Of a stretch of DNA of 49,867 bases, positions 8,542-16,679 are shown piece by piece (positions within the stretch are counted from its first letter, which is position 1; each line of letters starts with the position of its first letter). The stretch lies in assembly GCA_947500845.1 (NCBI GenBank), contig CANMTP010000022.1:1-49867 (forward strand). The letters run 5' to 3'. The notes below the pieces were generated by a model. That model ran no database searches and had not been told where the DNA came from. It worked only from the letters and a program-made list of their open reading frames with translations. This DNA is from an uncultured Aquimarina sp. Lineage in GTDB: Bacteria; Bacteroidota; Bacteroidia; Flavobacteriales; Flavobacteriaceae. Position numbers and translations under genes: made by a program.

Positions 8542-10410
8542 GTGAATTACGTATCTATAGAAAATGTTGCAAAGGCTTTTGGAGAACGAGTTCTTTTCAA
8601 AAATATATCCTTTGGGATCAATGAAGGACAAAAAATCGGTTTTGTAGCCAAAAATGGAACCGGAAAAACATCATTATTGGATATCATTGCCGGTGATGAA
8701 GAACCTGATGAGGGCCAAGTAGTATACCGTAAAAATCTAAAAGTTGCTTTTCTGCCTCAAGAACCTAATCTTGATCCAACCCTTACGATTGAGCAAACCA
8801 TTTTTGCTTCAGACAATGAGACCCTTCAGGTCATTAATAATTATGAGAAAGCGCTACAAAACCCAGATGATTCGGAAGCATATCAACATGCATTTGAACA
8901 AATGGACGCCATAAATGGTTGGGATTTTGAAACACAGTACAAACAAATACTTTTTAAACTTAAATTAGAAGATCTAAGCAAAAAAGTAAGTGATTTATCA
9001 GGTGGTCAAAAGAAACGACTTGCACTAGCCAACATTTTATTAAGTAAACCTGATTTATTATATCTGGATGAACCTACAAATCATCTTGATCTGGAAATGA
9101 TAGAGTGGCTCGAAGAATATTTTGCAAAAGAGAATTTTACTTTATTCATGGTTACTCATGATCGTTATTTTCTTGAAAATGTATGTAACGAAATTGTAGA
9201 ACTAGAAGATGGAAAATTGTACAGCTATAAAGGTAATTACGCTTATTATCTTGATAATAAGGAAGCAAGGATATCCAACGAACAAACTGCAACGGGTAAA
9301 GCAAAACAACTTTATAAAAAGGAACTAGATTGGATGCGACGCCAGCCCAAGGCACGAACTACCAAATCTAAATCAAGAATTGATGACTTCTTTGAAATTA
9401 AAGAACGTGCTCATAAACGTCGTAATGATCACCAGGTACAGCTTGAGATTAATATGGAACGTATGGGAAGTAAAATTCTTGAGCTTCATAAAATATCCAA
9501 AAGTTTTGGAGATCTTATACTTTTAGACAAGTTTGAATATGTCTTTAAAAAGGGGGAACGCATAGGAATCATTGGAAAAAATGGAACCGGAAAGTCTACT
9601 TTTTTAAATATGATAACCGGTAATATCTCTCCAGATCATGGTAAAATTGTGATCGGCGAAACCATAAAATTTGGATATTACACGCAAAGTGGCATCTCTA
9701 TTAAAGAAGGACAAAAAGTGATTGATGTAATCCGTGAATTTGGCGATTATATTCCGTTAAAAAAAGGAAGGCAAATTTCTGCTCAGCAATTACTAGAACG
9801 CTTCTTGTTTGATCGCAAAAAGCAATACGATTTTGTAGAAAAACTTAGTGGCGGGGAGCGAAAAAGACTTTATTTATGTACAGTACTTATACAGAACCCA
9901 AACTTTTTAATTCTAGATGAACCTACAAATGACCTCGATATAGTAACTCTGAATGTTCTGGAAAATTTCTTATTAGATTTTCCCGGCTGTTTATTAGTAG
10001 TATCTCATGACCGTTATTTTATGGACAAAATTGTGGATCATTTATTTGTATTTAGAGGTGAAGGAATTATTCAGGATTTCCCCGGTAATTATAGCGATTA
10101 CAGAGTCTATGAAAGCAGCAAAACTCCTGAAATTCCTAAATCAGAGGATACCGAAATAACAACAAAGAAAACCTGGAAAAAAGATAATAAAATCGGGTTG
10201 TCTTATAACGAACAAAAAGAATTCAGCCGAATCGAAAGAGATTTAAAGAAACTAGAACTTCAAAAAAAAGAGATAGAAGGTTTGTTTGAAGAAGGTAATC
10301 TTGATGCCGACAAAATAAACGAAGAATCAAAAAAGCTTCAAAAGATTATTCAACAAATTGAAGAAAATGAAATGCGCTGGCTAGAACTATCTGAATTAAT
10401 GGAAGAGTAG
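8542..10410 (+). CDS. ABC-F family ATPase (Uup/EttA-like)
   Basis: A soluble twin-ATPase protein of the ABC-F class, whose members act on ribosomes or, for Uup, also on DNA-related processes. Two ABC domains are complete: Walker A AKNGTGKTS and GKNGTGKST, signatures LSGGQKKRLALA and LSGGERKRLYL, Walker B LLYLDEPTNHLD and FLILDEPTNDLD, each followed by a VSHDRYF/VTHDRYF switch. A linker of about 75 residues with MRRQPKARTTKSKSRI separates them (P-site tRNA interaction motif). The C-terminal coiled coil (about 555-622, rich in E/K) resembles the Uup C-terminal domain. The start is GTG, supported by the NYVSIENVAK beginning and the promoter just upstream. The precise subfamily is not certain. 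Confidence 0.9.
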   Translation: MNYVSIENVAKAFGERVLFKNISFGINEGQKIGFVAKNGTGKTSLLDIIAGDEEPDEGQVVYRKNLKVAFLPQEPNLDPTLTIEQTIFASDNETLQVINNYEKALQNPDDSEAYQHAFEQMDAINGWDFETQYKQILFKLKLEDLSKKVSDLSGGQKKRLALANILLSKPDLLYLDEPTNHLDLEMIEWLEEYFAKENFTLFMVTHDRYFLENVCNEIVELEDGKLYSYKGNYAYYLDNKEARISNEQTATGKAKQLYKKELDWMRRQPKARTTKSKSRIDDFFEIKERAHKRRNDHQVQLEINMERMGSKILELHKISKSFGDLILLDKFEYVFKKGERIGIIGKNGTGKSTFLNMITGNISPDHGKIVIGETIKFGYYTQSGISIKEGQKVIDVIREFGDYIPLKKGRQISAQQLLERFLFDRKKQYDFVEKLSGGERKRLYLCTVLIQNPNFLILDEPTNDLDIVTLNVLENFLLDFPGCLLVVSHDRYFMDKIVDHLFVFRGEGIIQDFPGNYSDYRVYESSKTPEIPKSEDTEITTKKTWKKDNKIGLSYNEQKEFSRIERDLKKLELQKKEIEGLFEEGNLDADKINEESKKLQKIIQQIEENEMRWLELSELMEE

Positions 10411-10432
10411 TTTACATATTTGATCAAAATCT

Positions 10433-10996
10433 ATGTTTTTTAAGGCTCGCCAATATTTAAACTTTCTTTTTAAATCTACCAATCAACATGGTGTACACTC
10501 GCCATTTGTTTATAATTTGGTGACCCAATGCTTTTACGATAAAGAGAAACGAAAATCCGATTCTATTATAAAATATTTGTGCACAAAGACTCAAACAAAA
10601 TTTAAGATTGGTAAGCTTTTAAATCGTATTCCGGTTTATTTTGAGTGTAAAAATATACTCGTTTTGAAGGAACCAAAAGACCTCATATCACAAATCCTGT
10701 CTGTGGATAATTTGGTTTCGATTGATCATTCAAAACAACCTGATAAAGTGTATGACTTTGTTTATCTTACTACAAGTCTGTTACACCAATACCTCGATAC
10801 TAAGCCATTATGTAAAATGATTCATAATGATAGTATAATCCTTGTAGATTCGATATATAATTCAGAAACTGATATGCTGAACTGGGAAAAAATAAAAAAA
10901 CACCCAAAAGTGACGGTAACTATCGACACTTTTTATTTAGGTTTTGTATTTATAAGAAACGAGCAAGCCAAAGAACATTTTACAATTAGATTGTAA
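10433..10996 (+). CDS. Degenerate class I methyltransferase-like protein
   Basis: 187 residues. The N-terminus (FLFKSTNQHGVHSPFVYNLV) and C-terminus (HPKVTVTIDTFYLGFVFIR..KEHFTIRL) match a family of flavobacterial SAM-methyltransferase-fold proteins that I remember as about 230 residues. The middle is shortened: no glycine-rich SAM-binding loop (such as ELGTSLG) is visible between residues 45 and 100. Catalysis therefore looks unlikely, or this is a non-enzymatic relative. The gene follows the ABC-F gene by 22 bases and probably shares its transcript. The frame is intact, with no frameshift seen. Its terminal codons overlap the ECF-like promoter of the next gene. The family call is from memory of similar proteins; function unknown. 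Confidence 0.6.
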   Translation: MFFKARQYLNFLFKSTNQHGVHSPFVYNLVTQCFYDKEKRKSDSIIKYLCTKTQTKFKIGKLLNRIPVYFECKNILVLKEPKDLISQILSVDNLVSIDHSKQPDKVYDFVYLTTSLLHQYLDTKPLCKMIHNDSIILVDSIYNSETDMLNWEKIKKHPKVTVTIDTFYLGFVFIRNEQAKEHFTIRL

Positions 10997-11020
10997 CAAG
11001 TTTTTATCTTAAGCGTCATA
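10992..11020 (+). promoter_or_regulatory. ECF-sigma-like promoter before the orphan ABC ATPase
   Basis: TGTAACA at 10992-10998, 15 bases, then CGTCATA at 11014-11020 (TGTAAC-N16-CGTC). The -35-like half overlaps the end of the previous gene. Predicted transcription start is near 11027, which leaves the ATG at 11061 as the only sensible start of the next gene and argues against an upstream ATG at 11031. Confidence 0.6.
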
Positions 11021-11060
11021 TAATCTAAAATTGTATCTTAACACTTCGCAAAGGTTACAT

Positions 11061-11747
11061 ATGGAAAACGTTATTGAGATCCGAGGGATCGTTAGAAACT
11101 TTCAATTAGGTCAGGAAACTGTATACGTGCTTAAAGGAATCGATCTCGATATCCCTAGAGGTGAATATGTTGCTATTATGGGACCTTCTGGATCTGGTAA
11201 ATCTACACTGATGAATCTTTTGGGCTGTCTTGATACTCCCACTTCCGGTACATACATTTTAAATGGAAACGATGTAAGTGAAATGACCGATAACGAATTG
11301 GCAGATATTAGGAATAAAGAAATTGGTTTTGTTTTTCAGACGTTTAACTTATTACCAAGAACTACTGCCCTAGATAACGTTGCATTGCCAATGGTCTATG
11401 CCGGGACTTCAAAAAAAGACAGAACTGCCCGTGCAGAAGAAGTGTTAACCGATGTTGGACTTGCAGATCGTATGGATCATAAACCTAATCAACTTTCTGG
11501 AGGGCAAAGACAACGTGTTGCTGTTGGGCGTGCATTGGTGAATAAACCTTCTATCATACTGGCAGATGAGCCTACCGGAAACCTAGATTCTAAAACCTCT
11601 ATAGAAATCATGAATCTGTTTGATGAAATTCATAAAGCTGGCAACACTGTAATTGTTGTTACGCATGAAGAAGAAGTTGCTGCCCATGCCCACCGTGTTA
11701 TTCGTCTACGAGATGGGATGATCGAAAGCGATATCAGAAATAAATAG
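11061..11747 (+). CDS. ABC transporter ATP-binding protein, LolD/MacB type
   Basis: 228 residues from the ATG at 11061. An in-frame ATG at 11031 exists but adds ten poor residues and lies on top of the predicted transcription start. The motifs are complete: Walker A GPSGSGKST, Q-loop VFQTFNLLPR, signature QLSGGQRQRVAVGRAL, Walker B IILADEPTGNLD, and the switch His in VVTHEEEVA. This subgroup works with FtsX-like permeases in lipoprotein release (LolCDE) or peptide/macrolide efflux (MacB). No permease is adjacent, so the partner must be encoded elsewhere. The ECF-like promoter shared with lnt and the outer membrane barrel favours an envelope role, but this is inference. Confidence 0.88.
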   Translation: MENVIEIRGIVRNFQLGQETVYVLKGIDLDIPRGEYVAIMGPSGSGKSTLMNLLGCLDTPTSGTYILNGNDVSEMTDNELADIRNKEIGFVFQTFNLLPRTTALDNVALPMVYAGTSKKDRTARAEEVLTDVGLADRMDHKPNQLSGGQRQRVAVGRALVNKPSIILADEPTGNLDSKTSIEIMNLFDEIHKAGNTVIVVTHEEEVAAHAHRVIRLRDGMIESDIRNK

Positions 11748-11813
11748 TTCTACTTTTATATTTTAGGGTTGCAAGTTAATTTGTATTTTGGTGATTCATT
11801 TTAACCAGAATAT

Positions 11814-13271
11814 ATGCAACCTCTTCATATTCTGCTTTTAATAGCAGCGTATTTTGGAATTCTTCTTCTTATCTCCTACTTCACAGGTAAAAATGCAGGA
11901 AATGAAACCTTTTTTAAAGCTAACAGACAATCTCCCTGGTATGTTGTAGCATTTGGTATGATTGGCGCTTCTTTAAGCGGAGTCACATTTATCTCGGTAC
12001 CAGGTTGGGTAGAAGCATCACAATTTAGTTATATGCAAGTAGTCCTAGGGTACCTGGTAGGTAATTTTGTTATCGCATATATCTTAATGCCGATCTATTA
12101 TAAATTTGATGTTACTTCGATCTATCAATATCTCGAACAAAGATTTGGTACTGTGAGTTATAAAACAGGCGCTTTTTTCTTCTTTATCTCCAGAGTTTTA
12201 GGAGCATCCTTTAGACTTTATTTGGTTGCTATTGTTTTACAACATTATATATTTGATGAATGGAATGTACCTTTTGAAATCACGGTAATACTCTCTATTA
12301 TTCTTATTTGGATATATACATTTCGAGGAGGTATAAAAACCATTGTATGGACAGATACTCTACAAACGTTATTCATGCTATTAGCAGTTGGAATAGCTAT
12401 TTACTACATAAATGATAATATTGGATGGACACTTACAGAATTTATTTCTTCTGATGAATTAAAAGCATATAATAAGAATTTTTTCTTTGATAATTTCTTA
12501 GCTAAAAATCATTTTTTTAAATCATTTATTGGAGGGATGTTCATAGCTATTTGTATGACCGGTCTGGACCAGGATATGATGCAAAAGAATCTAACCTGCC
12601 GCAATTTAAAAGAAGCTCAGAAGAATATGGTTTCTTTTAGTCTCGTTCTGGTAGTAGTCAACTTTATTTTCCTTTTACTAGGGGCCTTATTATTTATTTA
12701 TGCAAACAAATTCAATATAAATATCCCGTTGATGGATGGCGAAACAAAAACAGATTTATTGTTCCCAGAAATAGCTATAAAAGGAGGGTTAGGAGTCGTA
12801 CTTGCTATATCATTCATTCTTGGATTAATTGCTGCGGCATATAGTAGTGCAGATAGTGCTTTGACTTCCCTTACCACTTCATTTTGTATTGATTTCTTAG
12901 GTATTGAAAAAAGACCTAAAGAAAATCAAATCAAAATTCGAAAAAATACACATATAGGGATGAGCATCTTATTGATATTTGTAATCATAATTTTTAAGCA
13001 CGTTCTTACTGAAAATGTGATAAGCAATTTATTAACTGTTGCTACCTATACGTATGGCCCTTTGTTAGGCTTATTTGCCTTTGGGATTTTCACCAAATAC
13101 AAAATATATGATAAATATACTTGGGTAGTAGCGCTATCCTCTGTATTAATTATAATAGCAGTTTCCAAGATTCCAGTTGAATTCTTAGGAGGGTATCAAA
13201 TAGGATATGAACTACTGCCTTTAAATGGATTACTCACATTTCTTGGACTAATATTGATTCGTAGAAAGTAA
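11814..13271 (+). CDS. Sodium:solute symporter (SSS family)
   Basis: 485 residues with about 13 hydrophobic helices. The SSS family fold is recognisable: a start with an alternating membrane segment, YFTGKNAGNETFFKANRQSPWYVVAFGMIGASLSG in the first helices, TFRGGIKTIVWTDTLQT in the central region and the SSADSALTSL stretch near residue 345. It moves an organic solute together with Na+ across the inner membrane. The substrate cannot be told; relatives carry sugars, amino acids, sialic acid or choline. The nearest gene upstream is the orphan ABC ATPase, 66 bases away. The last 24 bases overlap the convergent CoA-binding gene. Confidence 0.92.
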   Translation: MQPLHILLLIAAYFGILLLISYFTGKNAGNETFFKANRQSPWYVVAFGMIGASLSGVTFISVPGWVEASQFSYMQVVLGYLVGNFVIAYILMPIYYKFDVTSIYQYLEQRFGTVSYKTGAFFFFISRVLGASFRLYLVAIVLQHYIFDEWNVPFEITVILSIILIWIYTFRGGIKTIVWTDTLQTLFMLLAVGIAIYYINDNIGWTLTEFISSDELKAYNKNFFFDNFLAKNHFFKSFIGGMFIAICMTGLDQDMMQKNLTCRNLKEAQKNMVSFSLVLVVVNFIFLLLGALLFIYANKFNINIPLMDGETKTDLLFPEIAIKGGLGVVLAISFILGLIAAAYSSADSALTSLTTSFCIDFLGIEKRPKENQIKIRKNTHIGMSILLIFVIIIFKHVLTENVISNLLTVATYTYGPLLGLFAFGIFTKYKIYDKYTWVVALSSVLIIIAVSKIPVEFLGGYQIGYELLPLNGLLTFLGLILIRRK

Positions 13272-13610
13272 AACCAAAGTGCAAGCCACTTCAACTTCAA
13301 TTTTTGCCTTACTTAATAATTGATAAAACTCACGGTTTTCTGTGCCAGGATTAAAAATCACTCTTTGAGGACTAAGGTTAACAATGTATTCATAATACGT
13401 AGTTTGTCGCAGAGGATTAAGATATAAAGTAACTGTATGAATGTCATCAAAATACTGTAGTTCAGTAATGACTTTTACACCAGCTACCTCTCCCGATTTT
13501 TGTCCGATTGCAATGACATCGTGATCATGATCTATCAACTTGCGAATCGCAAAATTAGAATATCGATTAGTTTTTAATGATGCTCCAACTACTAATGTTT
13601 TTCTATTCAT
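13248..13610 (-). CDS. CoA-binding protein (YccU-like Rossmann domain)
   Basis: 120 residues from the ATG at 13610. A longer frame reaches 13658, but the extra 16 residues are unlike the family and MNRKTLVVGASLKTNRYSNFA is the typical start. It is a single CoA-binding Rossmann domain with VVGASLKTNRYS as nucleotide loop, the DHDVIAIGQKSGEVAGVKV strand-turn, and a VIFNPGTEN loop. The family is widespread in Bacteroidota; its members bind CoA or nucleotides and their cellular function is not established. It ends 24 bases inside the convergent symporter gene. Confidence 0.82.
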   Translation of the reverse strand: MNRKTLVVGASLKTNRYSNFAIRKLIDHDHDVIAIGQKSGEVAGVKVITELQYFDDIHTVTLYLNPLRQTTYYEYIVNLSPQRVIFNPGTENREFYQLLSKAKIEVEVACTLVLLSTNQY

Positions 13611-13700
13611 AATTATCTTGAGAATTATCTTTTCTAAACCTCTAAAATAAGGGTTCAAAAGTTAAAAAACCAAGTCAAAATGTTAAAAACAAAGGAAGTC

Positions 13701-13729
13701 TGTAACACAATTCGAAGTGCTACGTCTTA
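13701..13729 (+). promoter_or_regulatory. ECF-sigma-like promoter of candidate sRNA A
   Basis: TGTAACA at 13701-13707, 15 bases, CGTCTTA at 13723-13729. Both halves are identical to those of the site at 13895 in front of the outer membrane barrel gene, while the spacers differ in sequence, so the shared parts look selected. No coding start follows before the terminator at 13833. Confidence 0.6.
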
Positions 13730-13735
13730 CTTATA

Positions 13736-13862
13736 AAGATATGATTTTTCATAAATTTAGTTAGTTAGTTACTTGATAATAATCAAATTTTATTCATAGT
13801 TGATGGTTAGTGTTATGATTTGGTTATTATAGAAAACCGCCCTTTATCCAAGGGCGGTTTTT
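13736..13862 (+). ncRNA. Candidate small RNA A (about 125 nt)
   Basis: A unit bounded by an ECF-like promoter (13701-13729) and a perfect 12-bp terminator hairpin (13833-13861). No gene of normal size fits inside; the longest ATG frames are a handful of codons, one being M-I-W-L-L-stop just before the terminator. It lies in the gap between the CoA-binding gene and the outer membrane barrel gene. The + strand terminator has no other obvious gene to terminate. The start at about 13736 is inferred from promoter spacing. Alternative: the hairpin is an attenuator or merely insulates the barrel gene. Confidence 0.45.
13833..13861 (+). terminator. Strong Rho-independent terminator
   Basis: AAAACCGCCCTT (13833-13844) and AAGGGCGGTTTT (13850-13861) form a perfect 12-bp stem with a five-base loop, followed by T. 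The only + strand unit it can end is the one starting near 13736. Confidence 0.85.
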
Positions 13863-13894
13863 ATTTTAAGTAATTTGTTAAAAGTAGTTTTTTC

Positions 13895-13923
13895 TGTAAC
13901 AGAATTTAATAACGATCGTCTTA
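13895..13923 (+). promoter_or_regulatory. ECF-sigma-like promoter of the outer membrane barrel gene
   Basis: TGTAACA at 13895-13901, 15 bases, CGTCTTA at 13917-13923. It is separated from the upstream unit by the terminator at 13833-13861, so it is an independent promoter. The predicted leader from about 13930 to 14027 contains a small hairpin (CACG...CGTG, 13932-13948). Confidence 0.6.
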
Positions 13924-14027
13924 TCCATATACACGATTAATCACCGTGATTATTAAAAATAATGCTGTGCATGTATTATGCAATACAAAGTACAGTGTAT
14001 AACAACTTCAATCAAATAAACGTTCAG

Positions 14028-16400
14028 ATGAAAACAAGTATTCAAAAAACAATTGCCCTGTTTTTTTTCTCATTATGGTGTCTTTTTTTAATCGCCCAAC
14101 CCAATAACAAGACCGTCTTGGGAAGCGTAAAAGGTAAAGTTATGGACAAAACTCTCAACCAACCTATACCTTACGCTACAATTGTTATTAATGATGGAGC
14201 CAACAAAATTGTTAGTGGGGGAATCACTACTGAAAATGGGGACTTTTCAATTACTGATATCCCCAACGGAAACTATACATTGAAAGTACAATTTATAGGA
14301 TACACCACGTATTCCCAATCCATAGAAATATCAAGAAAAAATAAGGATTTAGATGTGGGGACAGTAGCCTTAGAGGAAGCTGCTGAATCTTTGGATGATG
14401 TAACTATTGTTGCTGAAAGAACCACGATAGAGCAAAAAATAGATCGCAAGGTAATTAATGTTGGAAAAGATCTTACCACCACCGGTGGTACTGCTGTAGA
14501 AATCATGAACAATATTCCATCAGTCAATGTGGATCAAGATGGTAATATAGCGCTAAGGGGAAATGCAAATGTTCGTATTTTAGTTGATGGTAGACCCACT
14601 AATATAAGTGCTACCCAATTGTTAAGACAAATCCCTGCCACATCAATTAAAAAAATTGAATTAATCACTAATCCTTCTGCTAAACATATTCCGGAAGGAA
14701 TGAGTGGAATCATTAATATTGTACTACATAAAAATAGCAATATCGGATTTAATGGAAACATAAATATAGGTGTTAACTTTGATGAAAATGCACGTTTCAA
14801 TAATTCTATAGACCTAAATTACAGAACTGGAAAAATGAATTTTTACGGTAATTACGGAGCCAATATTACTAAAAATAGACAAGCGGGGTTTGTTTTAAGA
14901 GAAGATCAGAATTACATCACAGATTTTATATTTTTAGATAATAATAAATCTCATTTGTTTAAAGTAGGAGTAGATTATTTTATTAATGATCGCAATACTA
15001 TTTCGGTATATACTAATCAAAATCTATTTGATGGCCTAACCAGTGGAACTACTGATATAAATTTTCTAAATAATGATCAAAACGACCTTACCCAAGACTT
15101 AGTTAGTGATAGTGATAACTTAGGCTCTACATACAATTTTGATTACAAACATGATTTTAAAAAAGAAGGCCACAATATTGAATTAGAAATTGATTATAAT
15201 GTTTTTAATAGCAATAATGATGATGATTTCAATTTTATTGGAGGAGACGGCTCATTTACTGATTATAATGACCTTATTGATAATGAAAGAAAAAACACAA
15301 CAATCAATCTTGATTATGTAAATCCCTTATCGGAAAAAGTCAAATTAGAATTAGGATATGAGGCTCGAATAAGAAGAACGAATAATGATTACGAATCTAC
15401 CTTATTTCCCAATTCGATTTACAGTTATGACCGGGATATTCATGCATGGTATGCTACCTATGGAAAAAATTATGAGAAGTGGTCATATCAAATTGGAGCA
15501 AGATTAGAAAGTTACCAAGTAGAGGCTATATTTGACGGAGAAAAAATATTTGAAGATGATATCTTCACCATATATCCCTCGGCTTTTCTAACTTATAATC
15601 CAGGAGAAAAAAATACTTATCAATTAAGTTACAGCAGAAGAGTTGATAGACCAGGATTAAACCAAGTGAATCCTATAAGGGAATGGAGTACACCTAGAAT
15701 TATTTCTATAGGTAATCCATCACTGGATCCTCAATTTACGAACTCTATTGAAGTAAACTATACACGACGATTAAAAGGAGGGTCTGTTACAGGTGGTGTG
15801 TTTTACAGACTTATTAATGATGAGATTAACCAAACCTTAATTGAAAATCCAGACGTCGAAGAAGGTCAAATACTAACCTTTGATAATTTTGATAATAATA
15901 CAGCATACGGAGTAGAAGTTTCGAGTAATTATAAAGTTACCAAATGGTGGAGTTTCAATACCAGTTTTGATCTTTACGGACAAACACAAAAAGGAATTAT
16001 AGAAGGTATTTCCAAAGAAGTGGATGCAGTTATTTATAGTTTTAGAATGAATAATAGTCTTAAAGCTACAAAAAATCTAACTTTTCAGGTGTTTGGATTT
16101 TATCGAGGTGATCAAAAAGGAGTGCAATTTAATACGAAGCCATTTTATTTTATCAATACTGGAGCAAGATATAATTTCTTAGAAGGTAAAGGAACTGCAA
16201 GTATAAACTTCAATGATATTTTTAACACTCAGCGATTTCGCTTTGATAGTGACAGCCCTTTCCCACAAAATGGAAGATTTCAGGGCGAAACACAGACAGT
16301 ATATTTAGGACTCTCTTACCGCTTTGGAAGTGGAAAAAATAGAAAAGCATCAAGAAAACGCCGAGATAATAATGAAAAATCAGGCGGAGGCATACTTTAA
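14028..16400 (+). CDS. Outer membrane beta-barrel protein with carboxypeptidase-regulatory and plug domains (TonB-receptor-like)
   Basis: 790 residues from the ATG at 14028. A frame from 13962 exists, but MKTSIQKTIALFFFSLWC is a clear signal peptide start. After the signal comes a CarboxypepD_reg-like domain (about 30-115, GKVMDKTLNQPIPYATI...), a plug domain (about 125-230, with MNNIPSVNVDQDGNIALRG and ILVDGRP), then a long barrel with alternating aromatic strands. This is the family usually named outer membrane beta-barrel protein, related to TonB-dependent receptors but smaller. The last about 20 residues (KNRKASRKRRDNNEKSGGG) are basic and unlike a barrel's closing strand; the barrel probably ends before at the SYRFG segment. 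No SusD partner is adjacent. It has its own ECF-like promoter and lies between two candidate small RNAs. Confidence 0.88.
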   Translation: MKTSIQKTIALFFFSLWCLFLIAQPNNKTVLGSVKGKVMDKTLNQPIPYATIVINDGANKIVSGGITTENGDFSITDIPNGNYTLKVQFIGYTTYSQSIEISRKNKDLDVGTVALEEAAESLDDVTIVAERTTIEQKIDRKVINVGKDLTTTGGTAVEIMNNIPSVNVDQDGNIALRGNANVRILVDGRPTNISATQLLRQIPATSIKKIELITNPSAKHIPEGMSGIINIVLHKNSNIGFNGNINIGVNFDENARFNNSIDLNYRTGKMNFYGNYGANITKNRQAGFVLREDQNYITDFIFLDNNKSHLFKVGVDYFINDRNTISVYTNQNLFDGLTSGTTDINFLNNDQNDLTQDLVSDSDNLGSTYNFDYKHDFKKEGHNIELEIDYNVFNSNNDDDFNFIGGDGSFTDYNDLIDNERKNTTINLDYVNPLSEKVKLELGYEARIRRTNNDYESTLFPNSIYSYDRDIHAWYATYGKNYEKWSYQIGARLESYQVEAIFDGEKIFEDDIFTIYPSAFLTYNPGEKNTYQLSYSRRVDRPGLNQVNPIREWSTPRIISIGNPSLDPQFTNSIEVNYTRRLKGGSVTGGVFYRLINDEINQTLIENPDVEEGQILTFDNFDNNTAYGVEVSSNYKVTKWWSFNTSFDLYGQTQKGIIEGISKEVDAVIYSFRMNNSLKATKNLTFQVFGFYRGDQKGVQFNTKPFYFINTGARYNFLEGKGTASINFNDIFNTQRFRFDSDSPFPQNGRFQGETQTVYLGLSYRFGSGKNRKASRKRRDNNEKSGGGIL

Positions 16401-16520
16401 CTATATTTTTAATAAAAATAATGTTAATATAATGAATAAAATTTAATGATTTAGTTAAATTTACCATTAATTAAGCGCTAAACCCTTAAAGTTAAATAAT
16501 TGTAAAAAAGTAACAATTTC

Positions 16521-16549
16521 TGTAACACATTGCAATTTATAGCGTTTAA
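16521..16549 (+). promoter_or_regulatory. ECF-sigma-like promoter of candidate sRNA B
   Basis: TGTAACA at 16521-16527, 15 bases, CGTTTAA at 16543-16549. The -35-like half is preceded by TTC as at 13895. It lies 120 bases after the stop of the outer membrane barrel gene and points into a gap that ends in a terminator. Confidence 0.5.
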
Positions 16550-16555
16550 TATAAT

Positions 16556-16655
16556 ATAAGTTGTGGTTATGATTTATTTGAATTAGCCTTTAAAAAATAA
16601 TAACCGAGTTATTACACAAAAAAATGCGAAGTTTTAAAACTTCGCATTTTTCGTT
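16556..16655 (+). ncRNA. Candidate small RNA B (about 100 nt)
   Basis: A second promoter-terminator unit without a normal gene, between the outer membrane barrel gene and convergent fabH. It shares with candidate A a GTTATGATTT stretch (16566-16575 here, 13813-13822 there) that opens a five-codon frame (M-I-Y-L-N-stop here, M-I-W-L-L-stop there). GGTTAT and ATAACC could pair around the middle segment. The hairpin at 16621 could equally be the fabH terminator, so the evidence for an independent RNA is weaker than for A. Confidence 0.38.
16621..16650. terminator. Perfectly palindromic bidirectional terminator
   Basis: AAAATGCGAAGTTTT (16621-16635) and its exact reverse complement (16636-16650) form a 30-base palindrome with T-runs on both strands. 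It can end fabH on the minus strand and the candidate sRNA B unit on the + strand. Confidence 0.85.
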
Positions 16656-16679
16656 TTTTATTGTTTTTCTAAAACAAAT

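Noticed and set aside
13962..14027. Upstream start for the outer membrane barrel gene
   Set aside because: The extra 22 residues precede a complete signal peptide at 14028.
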